A DNA stretch of 64,000 nucleotides, taken from positions 1 through 64,000 of the forward strand of contig JAUXUL010000051.1 of assembly GCA_030680795.1 (NCBI GenBank), in the 5' to 3' direction. The number at the start of each line of letters is the position of its first letter. Position 1 is the stretch's first letter. The notes beneath the pieces were generated by a model. It did not search any database and was not told the DNA's origin. It was given only the letters and a program-made list of their open reading frames with translations. Positions 32,393-40,497 of the stretch are shown here, in pieces. This DNA comes from Anaerolineales bacterium (lineage in GTDB: Bacteria > Chloroflexota > Anaerolineae > Anaerolineales > Villigracilaceae). The translations under genes and the position numbers were made by a program.

Positions 32393-33618
32393 TAATCCAT
32401 TTCCTCCAACATCATGCGCAGCCAGTTCAAAGCCAGGTTCATGCTCCAGCGCGGCAAACTGCGCAGCGGGCCGCCGTACGTGATGCGATGACTCTTTTCA
32501 CCTTTGGGAGTGATCATCGCCATTTCTGCCGCGCGCTCATCCATATAGACGGAAACGCCGAGAGCGAGATCTGCTTTCGAGTCTGCCTGGGCGGCGCGTA
32601 ATGCGTCCATGAGAGCAGCAGGATCGAGGCTTGCACTGAGCGGCGTCGAACTGTTAGGTAATGAAACGGTGTTCGGAATTTTTCGCGCAAGCAAGCCCTC
32701 GAGTCCGGATTCAATTGCAGTGAGAGTCATGCCGCGCCTTGCGATCATTTCCAGCAGGACATCTTCCAGTTTATCTTCATCCACACCAAAGACGACACTG
32801 CCGAGTCTTTCACGGACCTGAGACTCGACCTTGGCGATCATGTCATTTGCTTCGCTTTCGTTTTTTGCCTTCGCGGCGATGCGCACATCCACTACGCCGG
32901 TATGCGCGGCAAGGCCAACGGTTGGGTTGCTGAGCGTTTCAAGGTCTGCGATCTTCTCATCGATCATGCCTTCGCCAAGCCCAGCGCAATGCAATATGCG
33001 GATTTTGATGATTTCGTTAAGGTTGAATCTTTTTTGCAAATACGGAATGACCGACTCGTGCAGGACGTGTTCCATTTCCTGCGGAACACCTGGCAGGGAG
33101 ATGACCGCCCTCATCCCCAGCATCTCTTCCAAAGCCTGCCCTGAGCCTGTCGAAGGGTTGGGAGAGGGGCGCAGGGGTGAGGGTCTTTCAACGATAAAAC
33201 ATGGCGCAGTGCCGACAGGGTTTTTCAAACCAATTGAGCCTTTGGGAACATAGGCCTGCCGTTTTTGATTTTCAGACGGCTTGCGTCCATAGCGCGCAAT
33301 CGTATCAACGACTTGCTGCCAAAGGTCTTCGCGAAATTCTGTTTCCACTCCAAGGGCTTTTGCAACGGCTTCACGCGTGGGGTCATCAATGGTGGGTCCC
33401 AGCCCGCCAGTGGTAATGACGATGTCTGCGCGTTCGATTGAGTCGTGAATTGCGCTTGCAATGCGATCAACGTTATCACCGATGGTGATGGTGCGATACA
33501 AATCCACGCCCATGCTTCGCAATATGCGTGCGATGTAACGTGTGTTGGTGTCTACGATTTCACCAAGTAATATTTCGGTTCCGATTGTGATGATCTCTGC
33601 TGATGTCATTTGTCTCAA
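32392..33618 (-). CDS. cinA: CinA family protein with a degenerate C-terminal amidase domain
   Basis: A 408-residue CinA-like protein. The N-terminal MoaB/MoCF-type domain is well kept (EIITIGTEILLGEIVDTNTR, VITTGGLGPTIDDPTREAVA), as is the middle (AVISLPGVPQEMEHV). In active CinA/PncC the C-terminal domain removes the amide of NMN and has an ESCTGG motif; here that region reads TAIESGLEGLL, so the catalytic site looks lost and the domain is rearranged. A ~25-residue insertion RPSPLRPSPNPSTGSGQALE splits the usual FIVE...VISLPG segment and is built from repetitive DNA. ADP-ribose pyrophosphatase-type activity of the N-terminal part may remain. Confidence 0.8.
   Translation of the reverse strand: MRQMTSAEIITIGTEILLGEIVDTNTRYIARILRSMGVDLYRTITIGDNVDRIASAIHDSIERADIVITTGGLGPTIDDPTREAVAKALGVETEFREDLWQQVVDTIARYGRKPSENQKRQAYVPKGSIGLKNPVGTAPCFIVERPSPLRPSPNPSTGSGQALEEMLGMRAVISLPGVPQEMEHVLHESVIPYLQKRFNLNEIIKIRILHCAGLGEGMIDEKIADLETLSNPTVGLAAHTGVVDVRIAAKAKNESEANDMIAKVESQVRERLGSVVFGVDEDKLEDVLLEMIARRGMTLTAIESGLEGLLARKIPNTVSLPNSSTPLSASLDPAALMDALRAAQADSKADLALGVSVYMDERAAEMAMITPKGEKSHRITYGGPLRSLPRWSMNLALNWLRMMLEEMD
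33110..33187. repeat. Repeat-derived in-frame insertion in cinA
   Basis: About 78 bases holding the palindromic word CCCTGAGCCTGTCGAAGGG (33139-33157) and a GGGAGAGGGG...GGTGAGGGT string. Both words recur in intergenic repeats of this window. It is read through in cinA as NPSTGSGQ and neighbours. Confidence 0.65.
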
Positions 33619-33627
33619 TTTAATACT

Positions 33628-33669
33628 GCTTTAGGCGGCGCCCCCGCCGCCGAGGACGGCGGCTTAAGC
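33628..33669. terminator. GC-rich hairpin between the oxidase and cinA genes
   Basis: On the minus strand GCCGCC and GGCGGC repeats can fold in more than one way (GCCGCC-GTCCTC-GGCGGC, or GGCGGC-GGGGGC-GCCGCC). There is no T run. Possible weak terminator downstream of the FAD oxidase. Confidence 0.35.
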
Positions 33670-33675
33670 AAAATG

Positions 33676-34830
33676 TTACACCACATTGTACTCTTGAATT
33701 AAACGACCCTCTTCAAACCGTTTTAAATCCAGCATCGAAACATCCACGCTGGAAAATTTCCCATCCAAAATAAATTCACTCATTAGTTTTCCCGAGATCG
33801 GTCCGTGCATGAAACCATGTCCTGAAAAACCCGTGCAAAGCGTAAAGCCTTTTACATCTGTATTACCAAAGATCGGGTGAGCGTCTGGCGTCACTTCATA
33901 AAGTCCGGCCCAGTGCGAAGCGCGGCTTGCCTTTTCAACCAACGGCAATCTTTCAATTGCAGCTTCCAGATTCACCAGCTCAAAATCTTCATCCACACTC
34001 TGATCATAGCCGGGCTTTTCATTTTGATTACTCATTCCAATCAGCAGACCTTCACCTTCACGATGAAAGTAAAGCGATTTCGCAAAGTCGATCACGAACG
34101 GAAAATCTTCTTGAATTTCTACTAATGGATTTGTCGTGAACATCTGCCTGCGGAGAGGGATGACTGGGATTTGCACTCCCGCCATCTGGCCTATTTGACT
34201 CGCCCACGGTCCCGCCGCATTAAGGATCATGCGCGTCTTGACCGCGCCGAGGTTTGTTTGCACCTCTTCAACTTCGCCCCCGCTGACGGTGATCCCAATT
34301 ACCTCCGCACCGCAGACGGCTTTCACGCCCATCTTTTGCGCCGCATTCATATATCCCATCACCACACTGTTTGGGTCAACCGTGCCGTCTTTTTGATTAA
34401 ATGTGCCGGCAAGGGCGTCATCGAATTTCATTAATGGCAATCGCGCGCGGACTTCATCCCCGCTCAGGAGTTGGGTTGGCACGCCAAGTTTGTTTTGCAA
34501 TTCCACATTGCGCATGAAGGTGTTGGCAACTTTGTCGTTTGTTGCCACAAGCAAATATCCGCATTGACGATAATTCACATCCTGCCCAATTTCATCCTTG
34601 AAACGTTCGATCATGGGCAGGCTTAAAAGCGACAACTTTATATTGATCTCTGTGGAGAATTGATAACGTATGCCGCCTGCGCATCTGCCTGAAGCACCCT
34701 GCCCGAAGAAGTTTTCCTTTTCAAGCAATACTATATTTTTCACGCCACGTTTTGCAAGGTGGTAAGCTGCGCTGGCTCCCATCACACCCCCGCCGATAAT
34801 GACAATCTCTGCTGTGATTGGTAGGTTCAT
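33676..34830 (-). CDS. FAD-dependent amine/amino-acid oxidoreductase (DadA/sarcosine-oxidase beta family)
   Basis: A 384-residue flavoenzyme. The Rossmann FAD motif is EIVIIGGGVMGASAAYHLAK near the N-terminus, followed by LLEKENFFGQGASGRCAGGI. The C-terminal FAD loop reads LCTGFSGHGFMHGP. The sequence follows the DAO family members that oxidise sarcosine, proline or glycine. The exact substrate cannot be assigned. It is followed upstream in the same orientation by an ornithine-cyclodeaminase-like gene and the Liv transporter, which points to amino-acid catabolism. Confidence 0.85.
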   Translation of the reverse strand: MNLPITAEIVIIGGGVMGASAAYHLAKRGVKNIVLLEKENFFGQGASGRCAGGIRYQFSTEINIKLSLLSLPMIERFKDEIGQDVNYRQCGYLLVATNDKVANTFMRNVELQNKLGVPTQLLSGDEVRARLPLMKFDDALAGTFNQKDGTVDPNSVVMGYMNAAQKMGVKAVCGAEVIGITVSGGEVEEVQTNLGAVKTRMILNAAGPWASQIGQMAGVQIPVIPLRRQMFTTNPLVEIQEDFPFVIDFAKSLYFHREGEGLLIGMSNQNEKPGYDQSVDEDFELVNLEAAIERLPLVEKASRASHWAGLYEVTPDAHPIFGNTDVKGFTLCTGFSGHGFMHGPISGKLMSEFILDGKFSSVDVSMLDLKRFEEGRLIQEYNVV

Positions 34831-34860
34831 GATATGGTTCTGTTCCTTTTCACTTTAGAT

Positions 34861-35850
34861 TTACCATGCGATCGTTTGCCCCAGTCCTAATTTTTTAGCA
34901 TTTTCCACCGCAGCTTGTGCGGCCATTGCATCTTGTACCGCTATACCAACGGATTTGAATAACGTAATTTCATCGGGTGATTTGCGGCCAGGTTTTCTAC
35001 CCAGCAGGATTTCACCTAGTTCAGTATTAATGTCTTCAGTTTTGATCAACCCTGATCGAATGGGAATGACGAGATCGCCCGTCTCTGCGAGTGTAGCCGA
35101 TAGCGAATCAACGACAATGCGGGCACGTCTCACGGTCTCGGCGGGTATTTCCTGCATCTCTGGAGTATAAGAGCCAATCGCGCTGATGTGAACCCCGGGC
35201 TTGAGTTTTGCGTCATCAAAAACAGGTGAAATGGAGGTTGTAGCGGTACAGATAATATCGGCCCGGTGAATTGTCTCTTCTGAGGTCTTCGCGATGCGTA
35301 TATCACGAGGGATGGGACCCATACCGGCTAATTCAGACACAAAAGCTTCGGCGCGTTCACGATTTGAATCAAAAACCCAAACTTGCTCAATTGTTCGCAC
35401 AGTACATGTGGCTTCCAATTGCGTTCGTCCCTGTGCGCCGGCGCCGAAAATTGCAGCTACGTGGCTATCTGAACGAGAAAGTATATCCGTTGCCAGGCCA
35501 CTTCCCGCCCCAGTGCGAATGGCGGTCAGTGAGCTACCCTCCAATAAGGCGACAGGTTTTCCTGTATTGGCTTCCAATACCAGTACAGTGGCGTAAATTA
35601 AGGGCAGATTATGTTGTGGATTGTGTGGGAATACAGAGACCACTTTTACCGCAAGTGCCTGACTCTTATTATCGTTGACAAAGGCAGGCATAATAAGAGT
35701 CAAACCATCGTGAGGTGGAACAGGCAGGCGACTGCGCAAAGGTACTTCTGCTTTTCCATCTGAGAGCGAGATATAGGCTTGCTTCATTGCTTCGATGGCG
35801 TCTTTCATTGGCAGAACTTTGCGAATTTCATCAGCATTTAGAATGAGCAT
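34861..35850 (-). CDS. Ornithine cyclodeaminase/mu-crystallin family protein
   Basis: A 329-residue NAD(P)-binding enzyme. It starts MLILNADEIRKVLPMKDAIE, as the family does; GGAG six bases before this ATG supports it over an in-frame ATG 51 bases upstream. Dinucleotide-binding GAGAQGRTQLE, the segment LTAIRTGAGSGLATD and SIGVAVQDAMAA-like C-terminus (SVGIAVQDAMAAQAAV) are visible. Members include ornithine cyclodeaminase (ornithine to proline), alanine dehydrogenase and pyrroline-2-carboxylate reductase; sequence alone does not choose. With the oxidase downstream, an amino or imino acid substrate is likely. Confidence 0.85.
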   Translation of the reverse strand: MLILNADEIRKVLPMKDAIEAMKQAYISLSDGKAEVPLRSRLPVPPHDGLTLIMPAFVNDNKSQALAVKVVSVFPHNPQHNLPLIYATVLVLEANTGKPVALLEGSSLTAIRTGAGSGLATDILSRSDSHVAAIFGAGAQGRTQLEATCTVRTIEQVWVFDSNRERAEAFVSELAGMGPIPRDIRIAKTSEETIHRADIICTATTSISPVFDDAKLKPGVHISAIGSYTPEMQEIPAETVRRARIVVDSLSATLAETGDLVIPIRSGLIKTEDINTELGEILLGRKPGRKSPDEITLFKSVGIAVQDAMAAQAAVENAKKLGLGQTIAW

Positions 35851-35964
35851 GTGATCTCCATTACTCAATAGACCTCTTGCAAAAGGTATTGTAGTCGCCA
35901 TGTTACCATACGACTAAATTCGTTACTGCGATATGATTTTTAAGTTATGCAAGATGATTAATAT

Positions 35965-36000
35965 AAAAAGCGCAGAGGGTAGGGGCAACCCTCTGCGCTT
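35965..36000 (-). terminator. Intrinsic terminator of the liv operon
   Basis: Perfect 13-bp stem AAGCGCAGAGGGT / ACCCTCTGCGCTT with a 7-base loop, followed by TTT on the minus strand, 19 bases after the livF stop. Confidence 0.85.
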
Positions 36001-36019
36001 GTCTTTAATACATTCCTTT

Positions 36020-36733
36020 TTATTCCACGCCGAGGTAGGCCTTTTGAACCATCGGGTTTTTCTTGAGGTTTTCTGCTGTGTCGGTCAGCACGATCTCGCC
36101 TGTCTGGATGACGTAACCGCGATTGGCGATTGTCAGCGCCATGAGGGCATTCTGTTCTACAAGCAGGATGGTGGTCCCCTCTTTATTGATCTGCTGGATG
36201 GTATCAAAGATCAATTCCACCAGAACTGGTGCTAGTCCCATGGAGGGTTCATCCATGAGCAGGACGGTTGGGCTCGACATAAGGCCCCGGCCAGTCGCAA
36301 GCATTTGCTGTTCACCGCCAGAGAGTGTACCTGCCACCTGCGTGCGACGTTCTTTCAAGCGCGGGAAGAGCGTGAACACTCTTTCCATGTTGCGGGATAA
36401 TTCCTCTTTACTGTTACGGCTGAAGGCGCCCATTTCAAGGTTTTCCAATACGGTGAGCCTGGCAAATACTCCCCGTCCTTCCGGCACCATGGAGACGCCT
36501 TTGTGGACGATTTCATGCGCCTGATATTTCAATAAATCTTCGCTGTTCAGGCTGATACTTCCTTCACGCGGTTTCAACAAACCAGAGATGGTGCGCAATG
36601 TGGTTGTCTTTCCTGCGCCATTACCGCCGATCAGGGTCACGATTTCACCCTTCTCAATATGGAGGGAAATACCTTTGAGGGCATGAATTTTGCCGTAGTA
36701 GGTGTGAACGTTTTCTATGTTTAGTGTGGACAT
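36020..36733 (-). CDS. livF: Branched-chain amino-acid ABC transporter ATPase LivF
   Basis: A 237-residue ABC ATPase on the cytoplasmic face. Walker A GGNGAGKTTTLR, Q-loop and signature TLSGGEQQMLATGRGLM, Walker B VLLMDEPSMGLAP and H-loop region LLVEQNA are in place. The SMGLAP after Walker B and length of ~235 are typical of LivF. It is the last gene of livKHMGF and is followed by a strong terminator. Confidence 0.93.
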   Translation of the reverse strand: MSTLNIENVHTYYGKIHALKGISLHIEKGEIVTLIGGNGAGKTTTLRTISGLLKPREGSISLNSEDLLKYQAHEIVHKGVSMVPEGRGVFARLTVLENLEMGAFSRNSKEELSRNMERVFTLFPRLKERRTQVAGTLSGGEQQMLATGRGLMSSPTVLLMDEPSMGLAPVLVELIFDTIQQINKEGTTILLVEQNALMALTIANRGYVIQTGEIVLTDTAENLKKNPMVQKAYLGVE

Positions 36734-36739
36734 CTTTGC

Positions 36740-37573
36740 CTACTGTGAATTGGATTTGGTCTTGCCATCGGAAAACCGTTCATGAGCATTCGCCATGCCT
36801 GCGGTGGAGGCGCCGCGACCGAGATAAGCTTCGATTACACGCGGGTTGCTCTGGATTTCGGCAGGAGTGCCTTCTGCGATTTTTTCACCGTAGTCAAGGA
36901 CGGTGATGCGCTCGGAAATGCCCATCACAACGCGCATGTGATGTTCGATCAGCAGAATGGAAATGCCCAATTCGTCGCGCAAGCGGTGGATGAATGCTGT
37001 CAGGTCTTCGGTTTCGCGAGGATTCATCCCGGCTGTTGGTTCATCCAGTAAAAGCAGTTTGGGTTTGGTCGCCAAAGCGCGGGCAATCTCAAGTCGTCGT
37101 TGGGCGCCGTAAGGCAGGTTGCGTGCGAGCAAGTCACCTTTGCCAGTCAGGTCAACAAAGTTTAACAATCTTTGTGCCTCGGCAAGCGCCATTTTCTCTT
37201 CCGTGCGCACCCTGGGTGTGCCAATCACTGCGCTCATCCAACTCGAGTGCAAAAATAAATGCTGGCCAACCAAAATATTTTCTAGGGCAGACATGTCTGG
37301 AAACAAGCGAATATTCTGATAGGTGCGCGAGATGCCAAGACGGGTGATCTGGTCGGGTCGCAAGAGATGGATTTGCGTCCCCTCAAAGGAGATGGCTCCC
37401 TCGTCGATCTTTCCGAAACCAGTGATGCAATTAAAGAATGTCGTTTTTCCTGCCCCGTTTGGGCCGATAATGCTGACGATGGATTTTTCGGGTATATTAA
37501 AATCAACAGAGTTGACAGCCACAAGTCCGCCAAAACGTTTGATAACTTTGTTTGCGGTTAGGATAACAGCCAT
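36740..37573 (-). CDS. livG: Branched-chain amino-acid ABC transporter ATPase LivG
   Basis: A 277-residue ABC ATPase. Walker A is GPNGAGKTTFFNCITGF, the signature region NLPYGAQRRLEIARALA (LivG-type, with YGxQ in place of SGGQ), Walker B LLLLDEPTAGMNPRE and H-loop LLIEHHMRV. The C-terminal tail after EAYLGRG is about 25 residues longer than usual and of low complexity. It lies 6 bases before livF. Confidence 0.93.
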   Translation of the reverse strand: MAVILTANKVIKRFGGLVAVNSVDFNIPEKSIVSIIGPNGAGKTTFFNCITGFGKIDEGAISFEGTQIHLLRPDQITRLGISRTYQNIRLFPDMSALENILVGQHLFLHSSWMSAVIGTPRVRTEEKMALAEAQRLLNFVDLTGKGDLLARNLPYGAQRRLEIARALATKPKLLLLDEPTAGMNPRETEDLTAFIHRLRDELGISILLIEHHMRVVMGISERITVLDYGEKIAEGTPAEIQSNPRVIEAYLGRGASTAGMANAHERFSDGKTKSNSQ

Positions 37574-37583
37574 TTTGACCTCT

Positions 37584-39341
37584 TTATGCCTTTGCCTTCG
37601 ATGGTTTTGACGGCGCTAGTTCAGATTCCTCATGATGGAGTTCACGTAGAATAGTCGGGGATGGCCATAACCCTTCCGGTTTAGCGATCATCATCATAAT
37701 CAGCGCAGCGCCATAGAGCAGGTAGCGGAATTCTGAAACTTCTCGCAGAAGTTCAGGCAGGCCAATTAATGCGATCGCGCCAACAATTACGCCAGGGATG
37801 CTCCCTATTCCTCCGACGATAATAATTGAAACAACATTGATGGAAACGATCAATTGCATACTGCTGGCGAAAATGGAGCCGACCAATACTGTAAAGATTG
37901 CGCCGCCCAACCCTGCAAAAGCAGCGCCAAGAATATACGCTAGTAGTTTGGTCTGGATCAAATTGATACCAAGGGCTTCTGCCACGTCTTCATCTTCACG
38001 AATAGCCATCCACGCACGACCAAGTCTGGATCTTTGTAAGCGCCATGCAATAAATGCGATCAATATTGCGCCGGTGAGTGCTATATAATAAATTTCCTTC
38101 GGGCCGCCAAACTCAATTCCATTACAAACTCGAGGCACATCTACCCGAACAAATTCCCCTAGTGTACCCAGGCAAGGTTTTTGAATGCCTATGATGCCTT
38201 GCGGGCCACCGAAGAATGGGGCCAGGAAATCTGATCCAGCCAACAGGCGGACAATTTCTCCGAAGCCGAGCGTGGCAATTGCCAGGTAATCGCCACGGAT
38301 CCCGAGCACGGGCAAACCAAGGAACGCACCAAACATCATGGATGCTAATACTGCGATCGGCACTGCCACCCAAAATGAAATGTGCTGTAATCCAAATGGG
38401 CCGTAGGATGTCAGCAGACCTACTGTATACGCGCCGACCGCAAAGAAGGCTACGAAGCCGAGATCCAACAAACCGGCAAATCCAAGGGTAATGTTGAGGC
38501 CAAGCGCCATCATGGCATATAGGCAGACTAGTACGATGACTTGCGCAATGAATGGTCCGGAAACCTGTGGTAACCCAAGCGCGATATATGCTAGCAAAGC
38601 CAATAAAACCACCCGTATCGTGGTTTGTCCTTTTTTAGGCAAACGTGCAAAACCATCTTGTATGGATTGTGATCGCGCAGACCAAAGCATGGAAATTGCA
38701 ATGACAACGACAAAGAATATTATCGTGCCTTGAAGTGTAAGCCCAGTTTGACCGAATAGATATTTTGCTAATTTCTCGATATTGCCTGATTGATTGATCA
38801 TCACCACGCGAAAGAGACCCGAGAAGAGCGCCATGCCAAACAGGAAAATGATGGCGCGGGTGATTGGCTGGCGAAATTTTTCGGGCAGGCTGAATAAAAG
38901 CGCTCCCATCAAGCCCGCAATTGCACCAAACTCGGGGAGCAGCCAAACGCCAGCGGCCCCGCGTTTAAATGTAAGCAGATCAAATAACGCTGGCGATGCA
39001 TTGAGAAATACGGCACGCAGGTTGATTTGACTGCCAAGCCATACAAACGCGGCAATCAGTATGCCGGTGGTTAGCCCGGCAAGTGTCCCGGCCATCAGAT
39101 TGTTAACAAGCTTGCTTTGATTGAGCAGGTTTGAGATCGTCCGAGTGGCAATAAAGCCGGTGGCCAAGGCGATGGCAAGGAGCATGAAATCCCCAAGTGT
39201 GATGACGTTTTCGATCACGTCGCGCTTGCTAAATACTTCAATCATGCCAATCAGGGAGAGAAATAATCCGACAATCCCACCGAGCAGACCTATTCTAATT
39301 GCAAACCAAAAGAGATTATCTTTTTTCATAATTATTTTCAT
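37584..39341 (-). CDS. livM: Branched-chain amino-acid ABC transporter permease LivM, with a long N-terminal membrane extension
   Basis: A 585-residue permease; usual LivM proteins have roughly 300-420. The core from about residue 260 is standard: LYAMMALGLNITLGFAGLLD, YLAIATLGFGEIVRLL, RLGRAWMAIREDEDVAEALG (the EAA-like loop) and the C-terminal GGIGSIPGVIVGAIALIGLP. The first ~230 residues add about six membrane segments (LLAIALATGFIATRTI, NNLMAGTLAGLTTGILIAAF and others) with no match to the core that I can see. Starts at ATG 39341 or ATG 39329 are both possible; the first lies 4 bases after livH. Confidence 0.9.
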   Translation of the reverse strand: MKIIMKKDNLFWFAIRIGLLGGIVGLFLSLIGMIEVFSKRDVIENVITLGDFMLLAIALATGFIATRTISNLLNQSKLVNNLMAGTLAGLTTGILIAAFVWLGSQINLRAVFLNASPALFDLLTFKRGAAGVWLLPEFGAIAGLMGALLFSLPEKFRQPITRAIIFLFGMALFSGLFRVVMINQSGNIEKLAKYLFGQTGLTLQGTIIFFVVVIAISMLWSARSQSIQDGFARLPKKGQTTIRVVLLALLAYIALGLPQVSGPFIAQVIVLVCLYAMMALGLNITLGFAGLLDLGFVAFFAVGAYTVGLLTSYGPFGLQHISFWVAVPIAVLASMMFGAFLGLPVLGIRGDYLAIATLGFGEIVRLLAGSDFLAPFFGGPQGIIGIQKPCLGTLGEFVRVDVPRVCNGIEFGGPKEIYYIALTGAILIAFIAWRLQRSRLGRAWMAIREDEDVAEALGINLIQTKLLAYILGAAFAGLGGAIFTVLVGSIFASSMQLIVSINVVSIIIVGGIGSIPGVIVGAIALIGLPELLREVSEFRYLLYGAALIMMMIAKPEGLWPSPTILRELHHEESELAPSKPSKAKA

Positions 39342-39345
39342 CCTG

Positions 39346-40413
39346 TTAGGCCTTTTTGGAAATGCGCTCGCCCAAAATGCCAGATGGGCGGAACAGCAGG
39401 ATCATAACCAGCATTATGTAAGCAATCGCATCCTTGAGTTGGTAGGGACGATCAATACCAACGCTCTCAAGGAAAAGTGCTGGTCCTACAGACTCCAGGA
39501 TTCCAAGAACAAGTCCGCCCACCATTGCGCCCGGGATGTTGCCAATGCCTCCGAGTACCGCGGCGGTGAAGGCTTTGATGCCCGGGGTGAAGCCCATGAA
39601 GAAGCCGACCTGGCGAAAGATGAGCGAATAGAGCACGCCAGCCGCCCCGGCCATGGCGGCGCCGAGTGCGAATGTGGTTACGATAATGCGATTAACGTCA
39701 ATTCCCATCAGTGCGGCCACATCTTTATTTTCGGAAACGGCGCGCATGGCTTTACCCATTTTCGTGAACATGACGATGTAGTAAAGAATAGCCATCATCA
39801 ATAATGCAGCAACTATGACAATAATCTTAACTTTAAGAATCTCAACGCCAAAGATGGCCCAATCGCCATCCAATGCTTTGATTCGTGGGTAGGCATAAAC
39901 GCCGGGGCCGAAAAAACCACGGAATGTATATTGCAGGAAAAATGAAGCGCCAATTGCGCTAATCAAAGGCACAAGACGAGGAGCGCCGCGCAAAGGCCGA
40001 TATGCAATGCGTTCAACCAGCATGGCAATCAGGGCAGAAATAAGCATGGCGAACAGGATCGCGCTTATGAAGCCTATTGCAGGATATTTATCCATAAAAC
40101 CAATGCCGGTTAACCATGTTGCGAGAAAATACCCACCGAATGCGCCAGTCATGAATATTTCCCCGTGAGCAAAATTGATCATCCGCAGGATGCCATAAAC
40201 CATTGTGTAACCCAGGGCGATCAGGGCGTAAATGCTCCCTTGTGAGATGCCAGATACAACGAAATCGATCCACTGTTCGCTGGTGTATTTTCCAGCGCGA
40301 ATCGTTAAGAACGTCCCTAACACTACAATAAGAATAATTAATATACGAAACCCCCATAAAAAACCGCTTACGGCCCAGTCTGTAACTCGTTCGCCAAAAC
40401 TTGTACGCATCAT
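39346..40413 (-). CDS. livH: Branched-chain amino-acid ABC transporter permease LivH
   Basis: A 355-residue inner-membrane permease. Typical segments are QWIDFVVSGISQGSIYALIA, LGYTMVYGILRMINFAHGEI and the cytoplasmic loop GKAMRAVSENKDVAALMGID. The C-terminus has AVLGGIGNIPGAMVGGLVLG. The paired ATG codons at 40413/40410 follow AGGAG by 8 bases and are preferred to TTG 40431. A hairpin separates it from livK. Confidence 0.92.
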   Translation of the reverse strand: MMRTSFGERVTDWAVSGFLWGFRILIILIVVLGTFLTIRAGKYTSEQWIDFVVSGISQGSIYALIALGYTMVYGILRMINFAHGEIFMTGAFGGYFLATWLTGIGFMDKYPAIGFISAILFAMLISALIAMLVERIAYRPLRGAPRLVPLISAIGASFFLQYTFRGFFGPGVYAYPRIKALDGDWAIFGVEILKVKIIVIVAALLMMAILYYIVMFTKMGKAMRAVSENKDVAALMGIDVNRIIVTTFALGAAMAGAAGVLYSLIFRQVGFFMGFTPGIKAFTAAVLGGIGNIPGAMVGGLVLGILESVGPALFLESVGIDRPYQLKDAIAYIMLVMILLFRPSGILGERISKKA

Positions 40414-40442
40414 GGACGTGGCTCCTAACAATGAGATGTTGT

Positions 40443-40476
40443 AAAGATGGGGCAGATATTTATCTGCCCCATCTTT
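40443..40476 (-). terminator. Hairpin between livK and livH (partial terminator)
   Basis: Perfect 15-bp stem AAAGATGGGGCAGAT / ATCTGCCCCATCTTT. Only a short T run follows. Such stems commonly let the binding protein be made in excess of the membrane parts. Confidence 0.7.
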
Positions 40477-40497
40477 AATTACTTGTGATACTAAGGG

